Assembly (NCBI RefSeq): GCF_008065115.1
Contig: NZ_CP042913.1
Coordinates: 1,524,338 to 1,588,337 of the forward strand
Length of the DNA stretch: 64,000 nucleotides
Source: Bythopirellula goksoeyrii
Lineage (GTDB): Bacteria > Planctomycetota > Planctomycetia > Pirellulales > Lacipirellulaceae
Direction of reading: 5' to 3'
Within the stretch, counting starts at the first letter, position 1. Every line of letters begins with the position of its first letter. Made by a program: the position numbers and the translations under genes. The notes under the pieces were generated by a model. The model saw nothing but the letters and a program-made list of their open reading frames with translations, had not been told where the DNA came from and did no database searches. This document shows positions 1 to 8,317 of this stretch, piece by piece.

Positions 1-831
1 GCTGTGCGACTCTTTCATTGGTCAAGTCAAAACAACCACATCGCTCGTGCAGATGGAGCTGTTCGATTGATTTGTGAATTGGCTCGTCTCGCTGAAGACT
101 TGCCAACGGCAGATGAAAGCAGCGACCCATCCCGAGTAATGCTCTGGGGTCACAGTCATGGGGGCAATGTGTTGGCGATCCTAACGAATCTTCTCGCCGC
201 GAACCAAGAGACACGAAATCAGTTCTTTGACGCGACTCGGACATTCTTTAGCCCTTGGTGGAGTGAAGAAACTGACCGGCCTGACTGGGAGCAGGCACGC
301 CAGTTGCTCAATGACGCACAGCACCCACTCCGGCGATTGGCTCTCGACATCGTCACCTTTGGCACACCGATCCGCTATGGCTGGGACACTGCCGGCTACA
401 GCAAGCTGCTACATTTTGTGAATCACCGCCCCACTCCGCAGCAGCCCGTTCATCGAACAGGATTCCCTCTGCACCTGCCGCGTTTTCTCAAAGCCAAAGA
501 AGGCGATTACATTCATCAACTAGGTATCGCTGGCACGAATCTTATTCCAAATCCTTTGGCCGTGCGGACTTTGCTCGCTGATTTGCGACTCAAGAAGGTG
601 CTTGAGCAGGGCCTTCAACCCGAGTGGAGACTCTCCCGCTGGATGCGGGGTCATAGGGTTCCCGATGAGGGCACGACGCTGTTGGTCGATTACCACGACG
701 GTCATTGGTTTGCGCCTCACCACTTGGCTGGTCATGCTACTTACACTCGCAGCAAATGGTTGCCGTTCCACGTCACCCAGGTCGCCCGACAGTTTTATGC
801 CGAGAAAAATTCTGATATGATAGTGAGATGA
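1..831 (+). CDS. Lipase-like alpha/beta hydrolase, 5' end outside window
   Basis: The reading frame is open from the first base, so the gene probably starts upstream; the first start-like codon is a GTG at base 4. About 50 residues in there is a GHSHGG nucleophile elbow (GxSxG type) after a hydrophobic strand, as in serine lipases and esterases. Possible acid and histidine partners lie near the end, in a DYHDG stretch followed by HHLAGH. The substrate cannot be told. The stop codon overlaps the cutA start (ATGA), so the two are probably translated together. The hydrolase fold is well supported and the exact family is not. Confidence 0.7.
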   Translation, partial: AVRLFHWSSQNNHIARADGAVRLICELARLAEDLPTADESSDPSRVMLWGHSHGGNVLAILTNLLAANQETRNQFFDATRTFFSPWWSEETDRPDWEQARQLLNDAQHPLRRLALDIVTFGTPIRYGWDTAGYSKLLHFVNHRPTPQQPVHRTGFPLHLPRFLKAKEGDYIHQLGIAGTNLIPNPLAVRTLLADLRLKKVLEQGLQPEWRLSRWMRGHRVPDEGTTLLVDYHDGHWFAPHHLAGHATYTRSKWLPFHVTQVARQFYAEKNSDMIVR

Positions 832-1154
832 CTTCCTTCATCCAAATTGACACCACAACCGCGTCTGAGGCAGAAGCCCAGCAGATTTCTCGGGGGCTCG
901 TAGAGCAGCGCCTGGTCGCATGTGCCCACATCATCGGTCCGGTCAGTAGCATCTATCACTGGAAGGGCCAAGTGGAGGAAGATAAAGAGTGGCACTGCCT
1001 GTTCAAGACACGCGAGTCGTTATTCAACAAGGTCGCTGATGCGATACGGAAATCACACTCCTACAAGTGCCCCAAGATTATCGCTTTGCCTATAATCGAG
1101 GCAAGTGAAGATTACTTGGCGTGGATGAACAGTGAGTTGCTGAGTGACTTGTAA
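828..1154 (+). CDS. cutA: Divalent-cation tolerance protein CutA
   Basis: This 108-residue protein has the usual CutA length and features: an N-terminal strand followed by a helix rich in A and Q, the segment LVEQRLVACAHIIGPVSSIY, a YHWKG turn, and the C-terminal pattern YKCPKIIALPI followed by YLAWM. CutA proteins form ferredoxin-like trimers in the cytoplasm; a role in copper tolerance was first proposed but the biochemical function is unsettled. The start codon overlaps the stop of the hydrolase gene by four bases, which implies coupling. No terminator is evident before the convergent export gene. Confidence 0.93.
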   Translation: MTSFIQIDTTTASEAEAQQISRGLVEQRLVACAHIIGPVSSIYHWKGQVEEDKEWHCLFKTRESLFNKVADAIRKSHSYKCPKIIALPIIEASEDYLAWMNSELLSDL

Positions 1155-1228
1155 ACCGAGAAGCGGAAACTAGATTTTAACCTTTTACTTCATACTTCCA
1201 TCATCCTGCACGTAAATCTAATCTCTAC

Positions 1229-2464
1229 TCAATTTCCCAGAGTGCGGAAATTATCGAAGTTGAATTGCCCAAACGCAAACTGAGGAAATAGCCCGTAGAG
1301 TCCACGTGTAAAATACTGGCCGATAAGTTCGTCGGTCGCTTGGATGCAGGTCTTTGGCAATACGATGATATCACTGTCGTTGAGCCAGATCTCGTCGGCG
1401 GGACCTGGGCGGCGGGCGTAGAGGGCACCCTTGATGTCGAGCATCGTTGCCATCAGACGCCAATCGTCGCCACGGCGGAAGACGACCACTTGCCGCAAGT
1501 TCGCGCCTGGATTCCAGCCCCCGGCCATCGCGATCGCACCCATCAGCGTCGTGGGGCTTTTGAGTTCGAACTGCCCAGGACGCGCGACCTCACCCAGTAC
1601 GTAACAGTATCGGGGAGCCCTTTGCTGCAACACAGGGGTAACATCCACGCCGGGGATCGCTGCATCGTAGCGGGCATCGACTTCATTCTTAAGTTCTTCG
1701 AGTGTTAGGCCTTGAGCATAGATCACACCCAAGCCTGGCAGGTAGAGTTTTCCCGCAGGTGTTACCGTCAGTAAGAGTCGCAAACCTCCGACACCGTAGC
1801 GTGCGTCAACCGATTCGATCAAGTCTCGAAGCCGTGTATTGACCTCGATTGGAGTCACTGTGATCGCTGGCACCTTGTAATATTTCTTATAGCGCTCGTC
1901 GAGGTGCTCCCGCAAGCCGTCCACGGTCATCCGGGCTGCTCGTACCTGTCCCAACAGGGGAAGGCTGATCGTTCCATCGGGCTGGATAACGAGTTCGCGA
2001 GCGATCTGATCTCCCGACTTTCCCGACTCCGTCGCGTTGCCACCACTGTCAGCAGTCAAGGATTCGATGCGAATCCGATCTCCAACCTCTAGTTCATAGG
2101 GGTGCGAAGTTTCAATACGGGTCAAACGAAAGATGAAGGCGATTTGATCGTCGACGCGAATGCGGTACTCGGGAACATGTGGCGTCCGAGCATGGCCTAC
2201 ATATTCACCTTGAGCATAGGCCTGCCAATTGATATAGCCACGTGCTTTCCAATCGACTTCGCCACAGGGGACTCCAGAATTGGCACAACCCGTCGCTCCA
2301 CACCCCGCGGTACTATCGACACCCCAAATGGGAAACGGTGCCGCCGGGTCAATGCACTGGGCATTGCACGGCTGTAACTGTGCCAGGCACGTAGAATCCA
2401 TGCCTACTGCAATTGCAACAGTCGTCAGCAGCAACACGCGCGTGATGGGCGAATTTGTTTTCAT
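1229..2464 (-). CDS. Polysaccharide export protein, Wza-type with SLBB domain
   Basis: The 411-residue protein has an N-terminal signal peptide (hydrophobic VLLLTTVAIAVG). A polysaccharide-export domain starts near residue 120 (YELEVGDRIRIESL, then DGTISLPLLGQV). Repeated soluble-ligand-binding beta-grasp segments follow (GKLYLPGLGVIYAQGLTLEEL and YCYVLGEVARPGQFEL, ending in MAGGWNPGANLRQVVVFRR). Wza-type proteins make the outer-membrane or periplasmic part of a capsule or exopolysaccharide channel. No polymerase, kinase or glycosyltransferase genes lie nearby, so the partners must be elsewhere. The TPR lipoprotein gene ends 37 bases upstream on the same strand, so the two may be one operon. 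Confidence 0.87.
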   Translation of the reverse strand: MKTNSPITRVLLLTTVAIAVGMDSTCLAQLQPCNAQCIDPAAPFPIWGVDSTAGCGATGCANSGVPCGEVDWKARGYINWQAYAQGEYVGHARTPHVPEYRIRVDDQIAFIFRLTRIETSHPYELEVGDRIRIESLTADSGGNATESGKSGDQIARELVIQPDGTISLPLLGQVRAARMTVDGLREHLDERYKKYYKVPAITVTPIEVNTRLRDLIESVDARYGVGGLRLLLTVTPAGKLYLPGLGVIYAQGLTLEELKNEVDARYDAAIPGVDVTPVLQQRAPRYCYVLGEVARPGQFELKSPTTLMGAIAMAGGWNPGANLRQVVVFRRGDDWRLMATMLDIKGALYARRPGPADEIWLNDSDIIVLPKTCIQATDELIGQYFTRGLYGLFPQFAFGQFNFDNFRTLGN

Positions 2465-2501
2465 AGAAGCGATGTTCTGGTTTGTAGTCCCGGCGTGATA
2501 T

Positions 2502-3944
2502 TTAATAGCGGACGGCTTGCGTAGCAGGGCGGGCAGCGACTTGCGGGGCGGGGTGGGCAGCTACGTGGGGTGGTACATTGATCGGAGCGGACTGGGCGAA
2601 TTGTTGGGGCGAGACCCACGCGACCTGGGCCGCCGGTCCGCGCCCATTTAGGGCAAGCTGTTCGGCATGCATGCGGCAATGACTGGCAACCGCCACGTGT
2701 CCCAACTCATCATGCACTCGAGCCAGATTTCTAAATACGACTGCATTGGGTTCCCGTAGGGCTACTTGATGGAGTAGTTGGCGGGCTTCGTCCAAATGCC
2801 CCGTCTCGGCCAAGAGTACACCTAACTCGTGCGCCGCCATGTAGTTCTGGTTGTGGGCCAACAGGGCTGCCTGCTGAAATGCAACGGCCCGACGCTTGGC
2901 CATGCGATGTTGTTCGGGTTCCATTTGGCCTAACTGGCTGTTGAGTTTTCCCAGGGTGTATAGTGTCATCGAACCCGCTGGCTCACCTGCCACGGCCAGT
3001 GCCAGCTTGATCTGAGCATAGCGGTTGTAGCGATCCAACATTTGCGAAGGGAGTATCCTTGCGAAGTCGGCTTCCTTCGCTAAGGGTGTTCGATGCGAGG
3101 CACAGATCACCTCTAGCACCATTTCTGCTTCAAGTTGCGTCCCGCGTGGTACAAAGTCTTCGGCTTCTTCTAAAGCTCGTAACCCCGCCGCCAAACTCTC
3201 GCTGCGGATTCGCGTCCCTTCACGCTTGTCTTTAGATTGAGAAACCAGCCGCAACACTTCGATCAGTTCCTGCCGGGCTGCATACGACGCTCCACGCTGT
3301 GCAAGGGCAAATGCGGCCCCAATCTTTTCGCGGGCCAGTTGGTCCATGCGAAAGTCTGTTTGTGCTCCTGTGGAAACCGCCAAGGTGTCTCGTGCGATCA
3401 CATCCAATAAATGTCGCTCCTCCGGCGAAAGTTCCTCCCGCACCGGAGCAACAATTGCCATGGTCTGAGCAGCAGATGTGTTTTCAACACGCTTCACATC
3501 GAACTTGATGGGGCTCTTCGCTTCAACCAAGGGGGGAATATCAGAGACGCTTTCTTCTAGATTGCTAAGTTCCGGGCTTGCGATTGGAGTCAACAACGCC
3601 CCTAAGAACTGTTTAGGAGCGACCGCCTTTTCGATATGGTCTGGCGACCCAACAAACGGTGTCTGACCACTGCATACAATCGGAAGGCGTGTGAGATGAG
3701 TGTCAGACGCGAAACCCCATTCAGTTGAGTCAGTGCTAACCGGAGGTATACAGTTCTCAGCTACCGGCTGAGTTACAGCTTGCTTCCGCGCTTTAGCCGT
3801 GCAGTCACGCAGGAGCCTGACTATGTTCTCTTGTTGCTGCTGACCACATCCTGCCAGCAGCGCGCAGCTCATCCATAGAGACATGAAGTACAACGAACCC
3901 TGCCAAGTATGGCATTGGGGCTGTGAGCGTTTACCGAACTGCAT
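2502..3944 (-). CDS. TPR-containing lipoprotein
   Basis: I place the start at the ATG at 3944 rather than the longer frame (to 4034), because AAGGAAGG lies eight bases upstream and the N-terminus then reads as a lipoprotein signal ending in LLAGC. The middle is charged and without recognisable fold. The C-terminal 150 residues contain helical repeats of TPR type, for example AAHELGVLLAETGHLDEA and VVFRNLARVHDELGHVAVAS. TPR proteins act as scaffolds. Its position directly upstream of the export gene suggests a role in polysaccharide secretion or assembly, but this is only contextual. The final residues are rich in Ala, Pro and His. Confidence 0.75.
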   Translation of the reverse strand: MQFGKRSQPQCHTWQGSLYFMSLWMSCALLAGCGQQQQENIVRLLRDCTAKARKQAVTQPVAENCIPPVSTDSTEWGFASDTHLTRLPIVCSGQTPFVGSPDHIEKAVAPKQFLGALLTPIASPELSNLEESVSDIPPLVEAKSPIKFDVKRVENTSAAQTMAIVAPVREELSPEERHLLDVIARDTLAVSTGAQTDFRMDQLAREKIGAAFALAQRGASYAARQELIEVLRLVSQSKDKREGTRIRSESLAAGLRALEEAEDFVPRGTQLEAEMVLEVICASHRTPLAKEADFARILPSQMLDRYNRYAQIKLALAVAGEPAGSMTLYTLGKLNSQLGQMEPEQHRMAKRRAVAFQQAALLAHNQNYMAAHELGVLLAETGHLDEARQLLHQVALREPNAVVFRNLARVHDELGHVAVASHCRMHAEQLALNGRGPAAQVAWVSPQQFAQSAPINVPPHVAAHPAPQVAARPATQAVRY

Positions 3945-4181
3945 CGGTTCAACCTTCCTTGGATGAACTTTCGTGGAGCGGCCATATTCTCGCAATCCTT
4001 GCGCATGGCCTGCTGAGTGAGATTCGGCTAGCACCTCGCTGGTAAACCAGAAAAACCGCTACCACCGGGCCATTGCCTGGGGGAGTCACCCCTACAGCCC
4101 TCACATTCCAACCACTCCCCACGCTAGCACCCGCTCCAACCCGCAAACCTTATCAGCCGTTCGTACTTTGATGATCCCCCT

Positions 4182-5144
4182 TCAGAACATCCGCATCTGA
4201 TAACTCCCCGTCACCGGCAGCGCATGGAACCCCGCTGCGCGTAGATGTCCCACAAACTCGGCCGAACCATGCGTGCAGTAGATCTCTCCAGCCCCCACTC
4301 GCCTAGCCGTTTCTAATAGCTGACCGAAATCTGCGTGATCCGACAGCGGTAAGGCATGATCCACCCTATAGCGATACTTGGCTCCGGGGTCGGCCGCCCA
4401 ACCCGTGACGGCGATACTCACCGGGTGCTTGATGCCCGCGATGCGAAAGTTCTTCATCCCTCGCGGCAAAGTCACGACGGCGTGGTCGTCACGCAGCTTT
4501 CCCTTGTATTCGGTCACGTCCCCCAGATCGACGCCACACTGCTGATATACCAGGCTCACCGCGTAAGTCATCGGATGTTGTTGCACTTTGATTCCGGCCA
4601 GCGTCAAGAGTCGTGTCACCTCTTGTGCTTTCCCTAAGGCGTAGGCGTGGATGACCGGTGTTTGCCCCGCCGCCAATGTCTCGCGAACTAGAGAAATTAG
4701 CTCCGAAACAACCTCTTCCCTTGGCGGCAATTGATACCTTGGCTTGCCAAAGGTGCATTCCATTACCAGAATGTCGGCTTCGGGCAATTCGGCCTCCGCA
4801 CTCGTCGCAGAAGGCCCCAGTTTGAAGTCACCGGTAAATAGAAGCCGTTTTTTACCATCGTCGGCCAGTAACATCGCTGATCCCAGGCAATGCCCCGCGG
4901 GATAGGGCGTCAGTTCGAGCGGACCAAACTGCATCGCCTCCCGATAGCGGATTTCCATCGTCCGCCGCTGGGCTCCCAGGCGATGCTGATACAGCCTCGC
5001 TGTGTCCGGAGTGCAGATCGCCAATTCATGCCGGGCCATGTGATCCGCATGGGCATGTGAGATAAATCCCACCTTCTGCCGCCTTGTCACATCGAGCGCA
5101 AGCCCCGCCTTCGTGAGAAAAACCCCGTTATTCCAATGAAACAT
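4182..5144 (-). CDS. MBL-fold hydrolase of the RNA-processing exonuclease type
   Basis: This 320-residue metallo-beta-lactamase-fold protein carries the zinc motif HAHADH at residues 30-35, a second histidine in PAGHCLGS, the aspartate in FTGDFKLG, and late histidines in SDHADF and YCTHG. The overall plan resembles the group annotated as mRNA 3'-end-processing or DNA-ligase-associated exonucleases (COG1236), in which a beta-CASP-like cap is reduced. The expected activity is phosphodiester hydrolysis of RNA or DNA in the cytoplasm. No ligase or helicase gene of the associated repair cluster is adjacent, so the RNA versus DNA role is open. Confidence 0.85.
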   Translation of the reverse strand: MFHWNNGVFLTKAGLALDVTRRQKVGFISHAHADHMARHELAICTPDTARLYQHRLGAQRRTMEIRYREAMQFGPLELTPYPAGHCLGSAMLLADDGKKRLLFTGDFKLGPSATSAEAELPEADILVMECTFGKPRYQLPPREEVVSELISLVRETLAAGQTPVIHAYALGKAQEVTRLLTLAGIKVQQHPMTYAVSLVYQQCGVDLGDVTEYKGKLRDDHAVVTLPRGMKNFRIAGIKHPVSIAVTGWAADPGAKYRYRVDHALPLSDHADFGQLLETARRVGAGEIYCTHGSAEFVGHLRAAGFHALPVTGSYQMRMF

Positions 5145-5175
5145 GATGCCCAGTCAACTAGAGAGAGAAAAGGTT

Positions 5176-5433
5176 CTATCCCCTGATGATTTTGTCGTAT
5201 TCACCATGTGGGCCGATCCAGAACCACACCAAGTCCTTCTCAGACTCCACTGCCAATGCTCGATAGTGGATGCCGACGCGTGCCGATCGTAATTGGCCAA
5301 TTTTCTTGAATGAGAGAGACGGATGATTTGGATCGGACTTGAGGAGCCTAAAATTCTTGTCTCCTAATCTTTGCACATGTTTTGGAAACCGATGATATGT
5401 CTGCCAGAACTCAGAATCTGCAAAGTGTTTCAT
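5176..5433 (-). CDS. RelE/ParE-superfamily toxin of a type II TA pair
   Basis: The 85-residue basic protein fits the RelE/HigB-like toxin plan: helix FPKHVQRLGDKNFRLL, then beta strands with SFKKIGQLRSARVGIHYRALA and a C-terminal WFWIGPHGEYDKII. Family members are usually ribosome-dependent mRNA interferases. The GPHGEYDKI ending is typical of a RelE-like subgroup common in cyanobacteria and planctomycetes. The start overlaps the stop of the upstream antitoxin gene by four bases, as expected for a co-translated toxin-antitoxin module. Toxicity is inferred from family and arrangement. Confidence 0.82.
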   Translation of the reverse strand: MKHFADSEFWQTYHRFPKHVQRLGDKNFRLLKSDPNHPSLSFKKIGQLRSARVGIHYRALAVESEKDLVWFWIGPHGEYDKIIRG

Positions 5434-5627
5434 AACTCCCGCGTCTTACCTTCACGGTGAGCTCGCAGAGCAGCTTCTGCCAAATCATCCAAACGACCAG
5501 CAAGAGCATCGGCTTCAATTTGCTGATCCCACATTTCGCCATCGTATTGAGCGAACCAAGCACGAAATCGAGCGAGTTCGTCCGGCGAAAGTCCTGTGAT
5601 GGCGTTTTCTAACTCATTTAGCGTCAT
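5430..5627 (-). CDS. Antitoxin partner of the RelE-like toxin
   Basis: A small acidic protein of about 65 residues begins MTLNELENAITGLSPDELARFRAWF and contains a WDQQIEADALAGRLDDLAEAAL stretch, resembling antitoxins paired with RelE-like toxins. I chose the ATG at 5627; an in-frame ATG three codons upstream (5636) is equally possible and neither has a strong Shine-Dalgarno sequence. It comes first in the operon and overlaps the toxin start by four bases. The C-terminal helix is the likely toxin-neutralising part. No clear DNA-binding domain is visible, so autoregulation is uncertain. Confidence 0.78.
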   Translation of the reverse strand: MTLNELENAITGLSPDELARFRAWFAQYDGEMWDQQIEADALAGRLDDLAEAALRAHREGKTREL

Positions 5628-5839
5628 GAACACCATTCTACGCTAGCGATTGTATCTCATCAAATGATGGTTTCTCCCGCTAGCAACGCCTGCATTTCAC
5701 GCTGTTTTCAGTGATTTCTTTGAGCGACTCTGCCGTTTTTGCCGAAGATACGGACAACGCCCCGGCCACGCTTTCGCGCTGTCGGTCGCGTCCTTTTTGA
5801 AAGGGGGGGCCACCTTTCAACCGGGAATCGTCTGCCACC

Positions 5840-6937
5840 ATGCGTGCAGCGCTTATCATCTTGCTCGTGAGCATCCTACCACTTTCGAGTGGTTGTAGCC
5901 TATTGCTGCCTGAAATCAGCGATCGGCCGGTGATTCACAACCCTTTTCCGCAACTCAGCAAGATCGCCGTCGCACCTTTCTTCAATCAAAGCGATGAACC
6001 CACGGTCGATGGCCGTGAGTTCGCGATTTCCTACTTCGCCGAACTCCAAAAGACCCCTGGTTTTGAAGTTGTGCCCGTTGGTGTCGTTGAGGAAGCCATC
6101 ATCAACCATCGAGTCGATCTTTCGGGCCCCGGAGAAGCACGTCGCCTTGCAAAAATACTCGGAGTCGATGCCGTCGTGATTGGCTCCGTGACCGACTATT
6201 CGCCCTACTATCCACCACGCTGTGGGCTAAGGGTCGACTGGTACACGGCAAATCCTGGCTATCATGAGATTCCAGCGGGCTATGGACTGCCATGGAACAC
6301 GCCTGAAGAAGAATACATTCCCGATTCACTAGCGTACGAAGCCAAGTTCGCCCAGGCCCGCGCTCAGATGGCCGACCTTGCCCCTGATTGCGACCAAAGC
6401 ATCCAACCTCTGCCAAAGCCTCCCCAACAACAGGAAGATATGTTTGCGCCTCCGGTAAAAGAAACGCGTGCTACCGATCGAAGTGAATTGCGTCTGGTGC
6501 AAGCAGTCGAAGAATTACCACAAGGCATGCAATTCACGCCAGCAGATATCGAGTCCGCTACAACTGGTAGTAACTCATCAATGATTGTAGAAGATTCGAT
6601 TGACACAATCGATACAACTCCCCTCACGTGCCCTCAAGGCGATTGCTTTACAGCACTGCCATCAGCAGGAGCAAGACGTCCTGCCTGCATGCCACACAAT
6701 GGGCCCGTATTATCGCAAACAAGCTTGTATAGCGGCACCGATCCCGAAGTGACCGAGGCATTAAAAGGCTATGTTTACTTTAGGGAAGACGCGCGCTTCG
6801 GTGGTTGGCAAGCTTACATGCAGCGCAGCGACGACTTCGTCCGTTTTTGCTGTCATATGAACATCTCCGAAATGCTGTCAGCGCGCGGCGGAAGTCGCAA
6901 AACGCGGGTGGTGTTACGCTGGCCAGAACGCCGATAG
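5840..6937 (+). CDS. Lipoprotein with CsgG/LpoB-like N-terminal domain, function unknown
   Basis: The N-terminus is a lipoprotein signal ending in LSSGC. Residues roughly 35-130 (KIAVAPFFNQSDEPTV, then FEVVPVGVVEEAI and ARRLAKILGVDAVVIGSVTDY) follow the pattern of CsgG, LpoB and related envelope lipoproteins, in which an oligomerising domain starts with an IAVAPF-like strand. The middle (about 190-290) is Pro, Gln and Thr rich and probably disordered. The last 60 residues (YVYFREDARFGGWQAYMQ) look conserved and folded. It may lead a short cluster with the small gene at 7110. Role unknown. Confidence 0.72.
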   Translation: MRAALIILLVSILPLSSGCSLLLPEISDRPVIHNPFPQLSKIAVAPFFNQSDEPTVDGREFAISYFAELQKTPGFEVVPVGVVEEAIINHRVDLSGPGEARRLAKILGVDAVVIGSVTDYSPYYPPRCGLRVDWYTANPGYHEIPAGYGLPWNTPEEEYIPDSLAYEAKFAQARAQMADLAPDCDQSIQPLPKPPQQQEDMFAPPVKETRATDRSELRLVQAVEELPQGMQFTPADIESATTGSNSSMIVEDSIDTIDTTPLTCPQGDCFTALPSAGARRPACMPHNGPVLSQTSLYSGTDPEVTEALKGYVYFREDARFGGWQAYMQRSDDFVRFCCHMNISEMLSARGGSRKTRVVLRWPERR

Positions 6938-7109
6938 AGGCTCAAAGGAAACTATTCTCGCCGGAATGATGTTTCCATGGGTTCGCCCGCAAGGATGTTT
7001 GAGGCAACTGACCCTGCCTCGGCAAGTACCCGCGTTAGTCCCTGCTGCCATGGACCGGCACTATGGAGGCAGAGCTCCCCCCCGCGCTGCCGCACGGAGA
7101 GATGCAACG

Positions 7110-7373
7110 ATGAACGATGACGACATTAATGTATTAGCACTAGTTAAAGGCACCGAGCGTTACATCTTTTTGTATGACGACTCGCAACGCGCTGAGACTC
7201 TGCGCATGCTCGGACGCTATGCGTCGAATCCCGAACTGAGTTTCAGTTGGTACGATGCGGCTGTGCTGAGCCAAAAAGTGCGTCAGATGAGCGCTGCGAA
7301 TTCAGGCTCGGTCGAAACCGCCAAACCTAAGAACCGCATTTCTTTGGTACAGCCCTCCGATTTTGAGGAATAG
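7110..7373 (+). CDS. Small conserved hypothetical protein
   Basis: I take the ATG at 7110 (MNDDDINVLALVKGTERYIF), which follows a GGAGA Shine-Dalgarno, in preference to an ATG 144 bases upstream whose extra residues look non-coding. The 87-residue product has a compact core (ERYIFLYDDSQRAETLRMLG, then FSWYDAAVLSQKVRQM) and a polar tail. I recognise it only as a small protein of the planctomycete type, found upstream of a Xer recombinase gene here. Enzymatic motifs are absent. It could be a regulatory or adaptor protein. Confidence 0.6.
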   Translation: MNDDDINVLALVKGTERYIFLYDDSQRAETLRMLGRYASNPELSFSWYDAAVLSQKVRQMSAANSGSVETAKPKNRISLVQPSDFEE

Positions 7374-7417
7374 TTTAGCCGCAACCCGAAGGGGAGCGCA
7401 ACGTTCGCGACTCCACC

Positions 7418-8317
7418 ATGCAGCGCGCCATAGCCCGATTCCTGCAGCACCTCACCATCGAACGAGGCGCTTCTTCGCATACGATCAAGGGCTATCGCGA
7501 AGACCTCGCCGCATTCGCTGATTACTTCAGCGAAGAGGATGGCAGTTTTCCCGACCTCGGCGAGATCACGGCTGTCGAGCTGCGCGGGTTTCTTTCCGCG
7601 CTCCACGAAGCAGGTTACGCCAAGACCTCGATCGCGCGCAAACTCGCTTCGCTCCGTAGCCTCTATCGTTTCGGCCAGCGTGAAGGGTGGGCCAAGACGA
7701 ACCCTGCCAAAGCACTCCGCAATCCTCGTAAGGCCCACAAGCTGCCGCATTTTCTCACAACCGACCAGATCGGTAAGCTGCTCGCTGCCCCCCAGGGCAA
7801 GTCGTTATCCTCGCTTCGAGATCGGGCGATCCTCGAAACCCTCTATTCGGCAGGACTGCGGGTAAGCGAGCTAGTCGATCTTAACGATGGCGACCTTGAT
7901 TTCCCCCAAGGGATCGTCAAGGTACGCGGCAAAGGCCGCAAGGAACGCCTCGCCCCGCTCGGCTCCTACGCAACCAAGGCGATTCAGGTTTGGCAATCCG
8001 CGAGAAAACTTTCGCCAAAAGAAGCGACCGGTCGCCAGGCTCCCGTTTTCGTCAACCGTTTCGGCACGCGTCTTACTACACGAAGTGTCGGCCGAATGCT
8101 AGAAAAATATCTTCGCCAGACTGGCCTCGACCGTCGCACAAGCCCGCATACGCTTCGCCATAGTTTTGCCACGCATCTGTTGGACCGGGGCGCCGACATT
8201 CGCAGCGTGCAAGAACTCCTCGGCCACGCAAGTCTCGTCACCACGCAAATCTACACCCACGTAAGCACCAGCAATCTGCGCCAGGCTTACGAAAAAGCTC
8301 ACCCTCGTGCTGGGTAG
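7418..8317 (+). CDS. xerC: Tyrosine recombinase XerC/XerD
   Basis: The 299-residue protein has the usual length and both domains of Xer recombinases: an N-terminal SAM-like core-binding domain (residues 1-95) and a catalytic domain. The catalytic set is complete: Arg148 in GLRVSEL, Lys172 in GKGRKER, His244 and Arg247 in SPHTLRHSFATHLL, His270 in LLGHASL, and Tyr279 in IYTHVS. XerC/D resolve chromosome dimers at dif with FtsK. Assignment to C rather than D is a guess, since both are similar. The last 80 bases overlap the antisense 3' end of the FG-GAP gene. No dif-like site was identified. Confidence 0.92.
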   Translation: MQRAIARFLQHLTIERGASSHTIKGYREDLAAFADYFSEEDGSFPDLGEITAVELRGFLSALHEAGYAKTSIARKLASLRSLYRFGQREGWAKTNPAKALRNPRKAHKLPHFLTTDQIGKLLAAPQGKSLSSLRDRAILETLYSAGLRVSELVDLNDGDLDFPQGIVKVRGKGRKERLAPLGSYATKAIQVWQSARKLSPKEATGRQAPVFVNRFGTRLTTRSVGRMLEKYLRQTGLDRRTSPHTLRHSFATHLLDRGADIRSVQELLGHASLVTTQIYTHVSTSNLRQAYEKAHPRAG

